64,000 nucleotides of DNA from Liolophura sinensis (lineage: Eukaryota > Mollusca > Polyplacophora > Chitonida > Chitonidae): positions 21,677,850-21,741,849 of the forward strand of contig NC_088304.1 of assembly GCF_032854445.1 (NCBI RefSeq), read 5' to 3'. The notes below the pieces were generated by a model. The model was not told the DNA's origin and did no database searches. It worked only from the letters and a program-made list of their open reading frames with translations. The position numbers and the translations under genes were made by a program. The first letter of the stretch is position 1, and each line of letters starts with the position of its first letter. Positions 34,265 to 46,961 of the stretch are shown piece by piece.

Positions 34265-35976
34265 GTAGGTGTTATTTATTTTATTAGAGTTTTACGCCAT
34301 ACTGAGGAATATTTAACTTATACTACGGCGGCCCTCATTGTGGTGGAAGGAAAAGGGGCAGAGGCAAGGATGATCTGCAGGCTGCTGGCACACATTCCTG
34401 CATACGACCAGAGAAGAGGCCGGGATGAACTGGACTTGAGCTCACAGCGAATGCATTGGTGGTGGTTTTCAATGTCCCTTGCATTGTTTATACCGGGTAT
34501 GTTATTATGTGTTAAATTTGATGACAACACAATATTTTGAATAATTCTGCACCGGTGACGGTTACGTCATCCTATTTATTACCTAATGCCTGGCAGCGCC
34601 GTGTACTTTTGTGCAAACTGACATTATCCAGCTAGTAATAGTAATCAATTTTCTTGCTGTTTAACTTCTGATGAAAGGTTACAAATAATCATTATAAACT
34701 TTTGTGGTTTAACTTGGTGACGCGCATTCTTTTACTTATATACATGTTCGACTCTGTACTTAAGTGTATGTCACATTTATGATAGATATTTGTTTGATTG
34801 GTGTTGTAAGCCATACTCAAGAATATTTCACTTGTACGACTTTTATGACAGAAGTCCGGTTTGTAAACCTTCCAGTTTGATTCGACTGTAAAGGCCACTG
34901 TATCAAAATAAATGACCTCTCTGGCCGTAAGTGAGAAGGTCTGTCAGCAACCTGCGAGCTCTGCCCGGTTTCCTCCCACCATAATGCTGGCCGCCGCCGT
35001 ATAAGTGAAATATTCTTGAGTACGCCGTAAAACACCAGTTAAATAAATAAATCATTCAAAATAATGAAAGTAAATTCGCCGCTGCAGTTACATGCATTGC
35101 TATTATGTCACGGGCACCATCGATAATGACACTTGGTCTTAAAAAAAACAAAGACAGGAACACTCCAAAGGTATATGTGTAACGAAGTATCCCAAAAAGT
35201 TTGAAGTTTAAAACGTATGCATATGTATTTTTTATTGATTTAATTTATTTATTTGATTGGTGTTTTACGCTGTATTTATTTTTGTGATATTTGCCTAAAT
35301 ATAAATTGACCAGGCAGTTAACATCTTTTCGGTTTCTGTAATAAAATTAAATACATAGACTTATTAAGCCCGCCAGAAAAATAAAAACATTTGTGTTATG
35401 GTCTGTTAGCACCCCTCCTCCGAGCTAATGTTTATTGATTACTTTATTTATTCAAATTTAATTTGAATGTTTTAGTTGTGGTATTTTGTATCTTTGTACT
35501 TTTTAATACCCGCATATGTAGTATTTATTCATGACAACTTTGTATGTTTGTTTCAGCTGAACCTTCCATCGTTCGCCCGAATTAGTTCAGTACCCGCATA
35601 TTTAGGTGTTATTCATGACAACTGTGTATGTCTGTTTAAGCTGGACCTTCCAACTTTCTTTCAAACTGGTTCAGTACCCGCACATGTAATCTTTATTCAG
35701 GACAACTGTGTATGTTTTTTTCAACTGAAGCTTTCAACGTTCCCCCAAACTGGATCAATACCCGCACATGTGGGCTTTATTCATGATAACTGTGTATGTT
35801 TGTTTCAGCTGGGCCTTCCAACGTTCTCCCAAACTGGTTCAATCCCCGTAAAGGTAATAAAGTCTGTTTCCGCTGTGATGTATTTAAATATTCTAACACT
35901 GTTCTTAGCATTCTTTCAGACAGTTTTGTCCCTAACATTTAACAGGAATCTGCTAACATGCCACTCGCGCGCGCGC

Positions 35977-36029
<53 letters not shown>

Positions 36030-39000
36030 CGTGCGTGTGTGTTTTGTGTTTTTGCGTATGTGCGCTGGTGTGCCTCTGGTATGGTTCTGGTGTCCATATA
36101 GAATCAATACGGGACCGAATAACAGATGGAGAAAAGGAAACCTATGACATTTCGAAACTTAAGTCTGTTAACGAGATATTAGGCTGGTTATCTGTTTTGG
36201 CGAGTGCTCACGTATATGAGCAACGCCTAGGTGTAAACCGTGAGTGTCTAAGCCACATGCGTACAGGACCAATGCTTGTCTAAATCATGACTGTCTAAGC
36301 CACCTGTGTGTATGAACAACGCCCGTGTGTAAATCGCGACTGTCTAATCCACACGCGTACAGGACCAATGCTTGTCTAAATCAGTGTTTATGTGTAATAT
36401 AGTGTATATGAGCAATGGCTATCTGCAGATCATGACTGTCTAAATAATGTAGTCGCTGTGAGTTCAAGTCCAGATCATGCTGGTTTCCTCTCCGGCCGCA
36501 CATGGGATTTTGTGTCAGCAACCAGGGCATGCTCTGCCCGGTTTTCTATCTCCCTAATGCTGGCCGCCTTCATATAGGAGAAATATTCTTCATTGGTGGT
36601 AAAACACTAATAATGAAACAATAAATTTTACACCGCACTTAAACGTTTTTAACGTGTAAGACAAGGAAAGCTTTGTCCTTGTGAACCACGTGTAAAAGGC
36701 GAGCCATGACAGCGGAGAACGCGTAAATCGCTAGTTATATCAATGAATAACGTGGGAAAGTTGATAGCTAGTACAGGATTAAAACCCTAGCTTAAGTAAA
36801 TTGACAAGAGGTCGTATTTCACCAGCAACGCGTGACGATTTGCCAGCTATCACACTGTCGTCACTACTCTGTGTATTCTCCTTATGCTGTATGTCTGAAC
36901 TATATAAAATGTATAAAATACATATGGTCTCACATTTGTGTCATGACGTCAGAAGATAACATCTTGCGCACGGCGTTAAACACAAATCAAATCTAATAAT
37001 GAATAAAATTATATGAGAGGGATGAACGTGGAAAAGTTGAGCAGGAGGCAACGCTTGTAGGGTGAAGAAAAATAAGTATGAACGACAAAACAGAAATGAT
37101 TATTGAAAGGTTGAGCCATAAAAATGAAGAACGTCGAAAAGATGAGCTACAACGAGAGTAAATGTGAAGAAGTTGAGCTACAATAGTGATGGCCTTGGAA
37201 AAGATGTGCTACAACAAGAGTAAATGTGAAGAAGTTGAGCTACAACAGTGATGGCCTTGGAAAAGATGTGCTATAAAACTGATGAACCATAAATTTATTT
37301 TTTTATTTGAATGGTATTTTACGCCGACTCAAGAATGTTGAACGATAAATAGCTCAGCATTATCTAGCGCGACAGTGAAACACTTGAGCTAAAACAAAGA
37401 GACAGGTGGAATATTTCGGAAACATGGGATGTGTGTGCTGTAATTAGGGGTGACCAGAGAACACCTGAATAAGCTTGAACATGTTTGGCTTTAAGCGGTC
37501 AGATTTCAGTGTCTCGCTGTCCTCGCTGCTCTTGCTTTACTCTGTGTGTTATAATCTTTTTTCTTACTATTTTTTTTTTAAATTTTAGACGTTAACGGCT
37601 GTGGAGTGTGGCTGCCAGCCACTGAGGCATCACCTTGTGGCTACAACTGGATCTTCCCGGACATCACACAAGCTGACATCAACGTTTTGAGGGACATTGG
37701 CGCCAACGTGAGTACATCAGAGGCTGCATACCGGGCTTTTTCCTTGCATGTGAGAGTAAATAAATATGTACCTCAGCTTTGACTAGAACTGTTCATATAT
37801 CCGCTAACCCGGGCTTAAACGGAATTCAGTTCTGGTTTGTATTTACTTACAAGAGGATTATATACATCATAATACCTCTGAGTGATAGGTTTGATGGAAT
37901 AAACATAACACCTCCGTTTTTGTAGTAATATCTTGTGACGTTGAATGAAATCGTCACACAGCATCTAACGAGTGCTACAAGACGAGGTACAGTGGGTTAG
38001 GTACAGGCCATATGCAGGACGCTTCGGTATATTGCTAACCAAGCAACCTGTTCACCATGACAGATCATCTGCAAAAATGACGCAAGGGCTTCCCCGGTAT
38101 GCGGTTGAAGTTGATATGTAACAGGTGTAGCCGATGAAATATCTCAAGCTAAAATATCCGTTGCTAAGCATCAGCCTTCTTTTTGTCGTTAATGCATAGA
38201 ATAATATCCATTATCGGCCTAATGTTGGTATTTGAAACAAGTTTTATCTTACGAAATATACCGTGAATATCTGTCATATTCTTTAATAGACATTTATTTC
38301 GTACATTATTTCGTAGGCAATTATTTCGTAAGTTAAACTGATAAACATATCTCCAGATATGAAGTTCATAATAAGCCCAGGATATAAAAGTCCATAACAA
38401 GCCCAGGATATAAAGTCCGTAAGAAGCCCAGAATATAAAATATGTAGTTTTAAGTCATTCGGAAAAATCCCGTATTGAAAATACATGTGCCATGCATAGA
38501 CCAGTGACTGATGTCATGTTTTTTACAGTGTGTTGCTAAGGGTATACTAGTAGTTGCCTCTGGTGTGACACAGCCTACATACTGCACAGGTCTACAGTGC
38601 ACTTTAGTAGGCGAGATCCCGCTTCTTGCACCGTAGTTTCACGTCTGAAAAACTAGTCTGCTGTCGTATTTCAAGGGATGTAATTCCGATGAAACCTGTT
38701 GTAATACTTGTGGACATACATTGGTACATTTTCCAAAAAGTGTAGGGGACGTCAACGAAACAGATTTTAAATAGCCCCTGAATTATTAAGTACCGGGTAT
38801 CCATATCGCATGTTACGACAATCTATAAGCGCTGTTCTAGCGTTACCAATCACTATGGTCGCATTTTGCGCACATAATTTCAGTTTGTTGAAATTTTTTT
38901 CACTTAACGTCGCCACTTTGGCACGGCAATATCATCCTAGCGTGTTACAAGCATACACGGTCTTTTTTCATAATTTTTTTTAATATGCTTGTAAATTGAT

Positions 39001-42000
39001 TGTCTCTACCTTTCAAAAGACATCGTTTACAAAAATCAGGCCATTTCAGTTTTGAACATGTTCCAGTTATGACGCTTTCAGGTTAATGGTTGACATTTCA
39101 TAGGATAAATCTGAGGGCTGATGTCAGGATGGTTTTTATGTACCCGGTTTTCCCCGGCCATTCGCAGGTGTCCGTAACGCATAACCCGAGTCACCATCGC
39201 ACATGTAAATGAATTTAAGCAGCAATGTAAATATTTGGACATTTTTAGATTTTTGCCAAAACTACTTGAGTTAAGTTGCATGAAGTGAAAGCTGTTGTAG
39301 AGAGCTGTTCCTGAAGTTATATGATGTTTTAAATTCCACAGCTGTCAATATTTTTGGTGAATAAAGATCGCCAAATTACTTATAAACGGCTGTCATTGGT
39401 TAGCAATAGGAAACAATATTCATTTATCTGCGCCATATGGATGTTGTCTGTTGTAAGGGAGAATAACTCAGTGGTACATGTATATTTCAATGGGCTATTT
39501 TACTGAGTAATGGTCTATATCATAAGGTTATCTTCTCTTAGATAACTTCCAGATGGCGCAATGCCTATCTCGGTCATGGCCAAGTTTATTATTGTTCCCC
39601 GGTACACATTCAAATCTGCTACCTCTCAGTGATCATAAGCGGTATTTTTTTATTATTTATTGAAAATGGGAAAGCCGGGTAAATAAATTTTGTAAAAAAA
39701 AAATGCTTCTTCTAGTTCACATGCTCAGTTGTGTTCCTACATCTCATTAAACAAATCATGTGAAATAAAACACTTTCTTGTGCCACTTGTTACGGTATTG
39801 AAAACAGCAACAGAAAACAGATTCAGTGACTCAATATTTCAATGTAAACAATGCTTTATATATAAAATGAAGACGTACAGTTTTACAGACAGTTCAACAA
39901 CAACAACAACATACACATCAGTATTACCGGTCTTTACAAGTTTCCAGTTCACCTTTGCATCCCAAGGAATGTATTCCAGGAAATCCAACGTAAAGACCAT
40001 GGGATAAACACACAATTCACACTTGTCACAAATTGTCCTAGGCAGGTACTTCGCTAGGATAGCGAACACGAACACAGTACACAGGTTACACAGAACTGGA
40101 ACAGTCAAGCCTTTGAATGACGTCACACCCGCAGAGCACAACACAGGGAAAATACAGGCATGGAGGTATAATCCACTTCAGATCAGTCACAGCTCCCGCA
40201 GAAGCTCACAAACGAGCCGTTCAGAGATGTAGAGTAATGTCGCCTTGTGGCAGAACGAACGTCCTTTGCAAAACTGAAAACTTCAGTTTAGAGTCCTTGA
40301 CGACCTTGTCGGTCAGGTGAGGTCAGCGTGTTAAACAAATTACACAGTCCACACTGTATAATCATAATCAAGATCCGAACACCAATAAACGTGACTTCCG
40401 CAGAAATTCACATAAACCAGACATCAGTACTACTGTGGTACACAAACGGTGCCGGCATAAAAAACTGTCCTCCCAAATGAAACTGGCATCACCAGCTCAT
40501 ATCAAAATAATGGACTCGATACGATAGCGTCTCACACTCTCCTGGCTCCCAGTGGATGCAGCAAAAATACCTCCACTCTGCACAGAAAACACGGCTTATA
40601 TACGGTCCAGGTGGATTCAACTATTCTTAGACACAGAATTAACAGCCAATGAACAGCCAGTTAAATAAACAGAGCATTGAACAAGGTGCTTTCGGCCAGG
40701 TCCGCGCTGTACATATATAACAGGGCCTGTTATGCTTATAACATATAACACAAAGGTCCGCATTCTAACAGTACATGAAAACGTTAAATAGTCATACATA
40801 ACACCCCCACCCTTCAGGGAAAGAAAGTTTTGCATAAAACTTTCTTTAACATATTCATAATTATGAATAATAATAACGTTTACCACAGTCTATAAAAACA
40901 AAGCTGCAGAAAACTAACTAGACACGTGACAAACAATCAGCAATCACATTATCTTTCCCTTTTATGTGTCTAATCTCTAGATTAAATTCTTGCAAAAGCA
41001 AACTCCACCGTAACAATCTTCGGTTTTTACCTTTTAGTTTGTGCAAGAAGGTTAAGGGATTGTGATCTGTATACACAACAATGGGGTAACTTGACGAAGT
41101 CACATATACTTCAAAATGCTGTAATGCTAGAATCAAGGACAGACACTCCTTTTCTATTGTCGAATAATTTCTCTGGCACTTGTCAAATTTTCGAGAAAAA
41201 AAACATACAGGGTGATCAACGTGATCTGTTTCATTTTCTTGTAACAAAACTGCCCCAGCAGATATATCACTAGCATCAACAGCTAGCTTAAATGGTAAAT
41301 TAAAATCAGGTGCTACAAGTATGGGGCCGCTGCTTAGCATGGCCTTTAATCTATCAAAAGATCTCTGACACTCAATGGACCACAAGAATTTAGCACCTTT
41401 CTTTAACAGCTGAGTTAATGGCTCACTAACAAATGAAAAGTTCCTACAGAACTTTCGATAATAACCTGCCATGCCCAAAAAACGCTTTAATTCTCTCTTA
41501 CAACTTGGCACTGGAAAACAAGAGATAGCAACTCCACTAGGATGTACAACATTGAGATCAGTGCTATCTCTGTATACATATGGCTTTAACATGTTAACAT
41601 GACAAAGTTGTCTAGATTTGCGCCGATCAGGAGTGAAAATAATATAATTAAGATCACTTAGCCTCTTGTCTACTACATAAGGTCCAAAATAACGAGCCTC
41701 GAGTGGCTTACCACTTACTGGAAGTAAGGCCAATACCTTCTGACCAACTTCAAATCTGCGTGTTACTGTCTCTTTGTCATACTTAGTTTTCATACTCTTC
41801 TGAGAAGCTGTAAGATTCTCTCTGGCTAACTCACATACTCTGTTGAGCTTAGTACGAAAACTTGACACATACTGTAATAGGTTAACATTGTCACTATCAC
41901 CAGACACAAACTTTTCCTTGAACAACTGTAGTGGACCACGCACAGTATGGCCAAACACAAGCTCAAATGGACTAAATCTAAGTGACTCTTGTACAGACTC

Positions 42001-45000
42001 TCTTACAGCAAACATTAACAAAGGTACACCCTCGTCCCAATCTTTCCCTGTCTCAAAGCAGTAAGTTCTTATCATACTTTTCAGTGTCTGATGGAATCTC
42101 TCTAGTGCTCCTTGACTTTGTGGGTGATAAGCTGAGGATTTATACTGGCTAATACCTAGCTCATGCATAACTTGTTGGAACACACCAGACATGAAATTTG
42201 AACCCTGGTCTGACTGTACTGACTTAGGCAGACCAAACATGGTGAAGAACTTAACTAAAGCCTTAATTACAGTCTTGGCAGTAATATTCCTTAATGGAAT
42301 TGCCTCAGGGAAACGAGTTGAAGTACACATTATGGTTAACATATACTGATTTCCAGACTTTGTCTTAGGTAGCGGACCAACACAATCTATTAATATTCTA
42401 CTGAATGGCTCACCAATTGCAGGAATAGGCCTCAAGGCTGCCTTGGGGATTGTCTGGTTAGGTTTCCCCACTAACTGACATGCATGACAAGACCTGCAAA
42501 ATTCAGTAACATCTTTCCTTATTCCTGGCCAATAAAAATGACTGAGAATCTTATGATAGGTCTTATTAACACCTAAATGACCTGCTAACGGCGTTTCATG
42601 CGCTATGGTCAGTATGTCTTTACGATAAGACTTGGGCACAACTACCTGATGCTTAATTGCCCATTCATCCTCCAACGAAACATCGGGAGGCCTCCACTGC
42701 CGCATCAATATGCCAGGCTTGACATAGTAGTAGCATGGGTCAGGTAAAGATTCGCCATCTTTAGCTGCATCATTAAACAAGCAAGAAATACTTGGATCAC
42801 TGTGTTGTTCAGCAATCAACTCAGTCCTACAAAATGGCTGATCACCACTAACAAAATTAGTATCTACTTCCTGCTGGCTGTCTAATTTGGAAAAATCTCC
42901 ATCCAACATGTTGTTGAGAAAAGTCTCACTCAAATCAACAGTACTACCCTGGTCTGTACTGACTTTTCTAGACATAGCTCTTGTAACAACACAGGACGGA
43001 TATAAACCCGCTATCTCGCTTTCAACTGGCTCCGTGACTGAATTCAGAGAAGGCTTATCAACCATTAAGGGATCAACAGTAACTTTATCATGTGCCAAGT
43101 CATTTCCCAACAACAAATGAATACCCTCAAAAGGTAAAGAAGGCTTAATGCCTACCCTGACAGGTCCAGATATCAAATCTGATGACAAATAAATATCATG
43201 AAGGGGAACACTGACAAAGTCACTAGACTCTACACCTCTAATAAGGGCACGAACCCCAGAGTATGACTCTTCAGAAAAGGGCAGAGTATTCATCAACAAC
43301 AGAGACTGAGATGCCCCAGTATCCCTTAATATCTTTATAGGGGTAGCACAAGACATGTCACTTCTAAGCGACACTGAACCAGAATTGATAAACGGAGCGA
43401 AGCTATCCATAGAGCATTTGGGAATCTTATCCAATCCCATATCAGCTAACTCAGATCTGCTTTTAACTGCTGATGTAACCTCCGGCAATGTTTTGTGCAT
43501 TGTAACACAAAGACCTGTGGGCTTAGACTCATTCTGAGCTTCCCGTATCCTTTTCAACTTGTAACATTCACTCATCACGTGACCTACCCGCTTGCAAAAA
43601 TTACAAGTGACCCTATTTCCAGGACTACTATTCCAATCTGAACTACGTGAACCATGAGCTGTAGAACCATTGGAGCCTGGTGTAGAACTCTTCTGTGTAG
43701 AGCTACCTCTACCTGTTGCATGTGACTGGGTATTTCTACGTGTAAATGAATTAAATGGCTTACCCGTGTATGTAACCCTATGTGTCAAGGAATAATCATC
43801 AGCTAAACTGGCTGCCTCTTCAAGTGTACTCGCCTTCTGCTCATCAGCGAACACCTTTACATCACTATGAATACAACGCTTGAACTCTTCTACCAGCACA
43901 AGCTGACGCAAACTTTCAAAATCCTTGCCTATTTTCTTGGCTATACACCAGCGATCAAACAACTGCTCCTTAGCTCGACCAAACTCAACGTATGTCTGAT
44001 CTCTACCTTTTTCACAGTTACGAAATTTCTGGCGGTAAGCTTCAGGCACCAATTCATAACCCTTCAAAATTACCTCTTTCACATAGTCATAATTGGAAGC
44101 ATTCTCTACACTTAACTGAGTATAAATTTCCCTGGCCTTTCCAATTAGCACACTCTGTAATAACATAGTCCAGAACTCTTTAGGCCACTTCAAGCTATTT
44201 GCAATTTTCTCAAAATGCAGAAAATACTTATCCACCTCTTTTTCCTGAAAGGATGGAACTAACCGAATGTATTTGGTCACATCAAATCCTGAATCCTGTC
44301 TACCGGAAGGACCCGGTTTCTCACCTCTCTCAACCTCTAACTTTTTCATTTGAAACTCCAATTCCCTTTCCCTCTCTCTTTCTTGCATTTCTCTCTCCTC
44401 TCTCTCTCTCTGCACTTCCCTCTCCCTTTCCTCTCTCTCTCTCTCTGCATTTTCAACTTTTCTAACTCTATCTCATATTCCCTCTCTTTCTCTCTCTCTC
44501 TTTCCTCTTTCTCCAATCTCAACTTTTCTAACTCAAACTGCTTAAACTTAAACTCGGCATCAGACTGACCCTCGAACTCATAATCAGATAATGTAGAACT
44601 ATCAAACTTCCCTATCTCCACTAAATGTTTCAACAAAGTATGCTGCATATCTCTTTTCCTCCATGAAGACTTTATGGACAAACCTAAAAATGTCCCTAAC
44701 TTAACCAAGTCTTCCTTCTTTAAACTCTCAAAAACATCCTGATCGGGCGCATTAACAAACTGTTTAGGATCAAAATCTCCCATTGTAAATATTTAGCCAC
44801 TGAATCTTTCACCGTTAAAATTAAGCAATCACTTCTCACTTGTTTTTAACTTCAAATATCCTGTGCAAAACAAAAGGGAAACAATCAGTTCCCGGACAAG
44901 CCCCCAATTTCTGTTACGGTATTGAAAACAGCAACAGAAAACAGATTCAGTGACTCAATATTTCAATGTAAACAATGCTTTATATATAAAATGAGACGTA

Positions 45001-46765
45001 CAGTTTTACAGACAGTTCAACAACAACAACAACATATACATCAGTATTACCGGTCTTTACAAGTTTCCAGTTCACCTTTGCATCCCAAGGAATGTATTCC
45101 AGGAAATCCAACGTAAAGACCATGGGATAAACACACAATTCACACTTGTCACAAATTGTCCTAGGCAGGTACTTCGCTAGGATAGCGAACACGAACACAG
45201 TACACAGGTTACACAGAACTGGAACAGTCAAGCCTTTGAATGACGTCACACCCGCAGAGCACAACACAGGGAAAATACAGGCATGGAGGTATAATCCACT
45301 TCAGATCAGTCACAGCTCCCGCAGAAGCTCACAAACGAGCCGTTCAGAGACGTAGAGTAATGTCGCCTTGTGGCAGAACGAACGTCCTTTGCAAAACTGA
45401 AAACTTCAGTTTAGAGTCCTTGACGACCTTGTCGGTCAGGTGAGGTCAGCGTGTTAAACAAATTACACAGTCCACACTGTATAATCATAATCAAGATCCG
45501 AACACCAATAAACGTGACTTCCGCAGAAATTCACATAAACCAGACATCAGTACTACTGTGGTACACAAACGGTGCCGGCATAAAAAACTGTCCTCCCAAA
45601 TGAAACTGGCATCACCAGCTCATATCAAAATAATGGACTCGATACGATAGCGTCTCACACTCTCCTGGCTCCCAGTGGATGCAGCAAAAATACCTCCACT
45701 CTGCACAGAAAACACGGCTTATATACGGTCCAGGTGGATTCAACTATTCTTAGACACAGAATTAACAGCCAATGAACAGCCAGTTAAATAAACAGAGCAT
45801 TGAACAAGGTGCTTTCGGCCAGGTCCGCGCTGTACATATATAACAGGGCCTGTTATGCTTATAACATATAACACAAAGGTCCGCATTCTAACAGTACATG
45901 AAAACGTTAAATAGTCATACATAACACACTAACAATTTTAACACGAAGATGAAGTACATTTAAAACACAATTCTTTTGATAGGTGCACCTCAAAGACCTG
46001 GATCGCGTGATTGACGTGGTGAACAACCATTGGGCACTCACGTATTACGGATTTCTGCCATGTTCCCGGCATGCCTGTGGGAAGGGCTGCTGTCTAGGCT
46101 TCCTGATATTTGCCGTTTTCCAGTTAATTATTGCCGGGATATCAATGCATTTTCGGTTACTGTTATCTGTGCAAGCTGTGATAGGATATTTTTGTATGTT
46201 TGTAATTATCCCAATCGTGGTTGTTTCTTGCTGGAGATCCAAACACGTGGCCATCAGAAAGGTAGGCAACAGCTAATCTGGCTTAAACTTATATCTTACT
46301 CAAATGTGCAATCCGAATATGGTTATAACTAAAGACAAAGAAAACATTAACATGAAGTATAAGTAAGATGAAAGACTATTTTAAACACTGTCCTTAAAAT
46401 AGTTGGATTTATTTTTTTTTAGAATTTTTCAATGGCCATTGAAATATATGAACTAACACATATGTAAAAATGGGGGGGTGGAGCACTTGTTGTTTGCAAG
46501 CAATTTTGTCTCACTAGGATTTTTTTGTAGGCTGAACGGAAATTAAGTAGGGTTTTGCTGGAGAAAAATCGTATTTTGTACCGAAAGTGTAAAGTTATCG
46601 TGTCCGTGAGGGTTGACCCTACCCCGAAGGTAAGCATGCGCAATGGTTCCTACAGTGAGTATGTATGTATGTATGTATGTATGTATATATGTGTGTGTGT
46701 GTGTGTCTGTGTGTCTGTGTCTGTCTGTCTGTCTGTCTGTATGTATGTATGTATGTATGTGTATA

Positions 46766-46839
<74 letters not shown>

Positions 46840-46929
46840 TGTCTGTATGTATGTATGTATGTATGTATGTATGTATGTATGTATGTGTGTGTGTCTGTGT
46901 GTCTGTGTCTGTCTGTCTGTCTGTCTGTC

Positions 46930-46961
<32 letters not shown>

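Larger units (their letters stand above)
39788..45926 (-). mobile_element. Ty3/gypsy-class LTR retrotransposon, protease-integrase-RNase H order, RT core missing
   Basis: Flanked by direct LTRs (39788-40803 and 44912-45926, about 1015 bp, three differences seen by eye) and by a 4-bp target duplication CACT (39784-39787 and 45927-45930). Orientation is minus. The primer-binding site next to the right LTR (TGGGGGCTTGTCCGGGA) matches the 3' end of tRNA-Pro except for one base, and a purine tract (GAAGGGTGGGGG) touches the left LTR. The body encodes Gag and a polyprotein in which integrase precedes RNase H. This is the order known for Gmr1-like Ty3/gypsy elements. The fingers/palm part of reverse transcriptase is absent, so it cannot be autonomous. 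It sits antisense in an intron of the TIR gene. Confidence 0.9.

Noticed and set aside
35916-36283. Reading frames over the CG/TG tract
   Set aside because: Same simple-sequence artefact; the upstream part is the 84-bp array.
41843-44568. Plus-strand frames inside the retrotransposon
   Set aside because: Antisense shadows of Gag/Pol; no domain on that strand.
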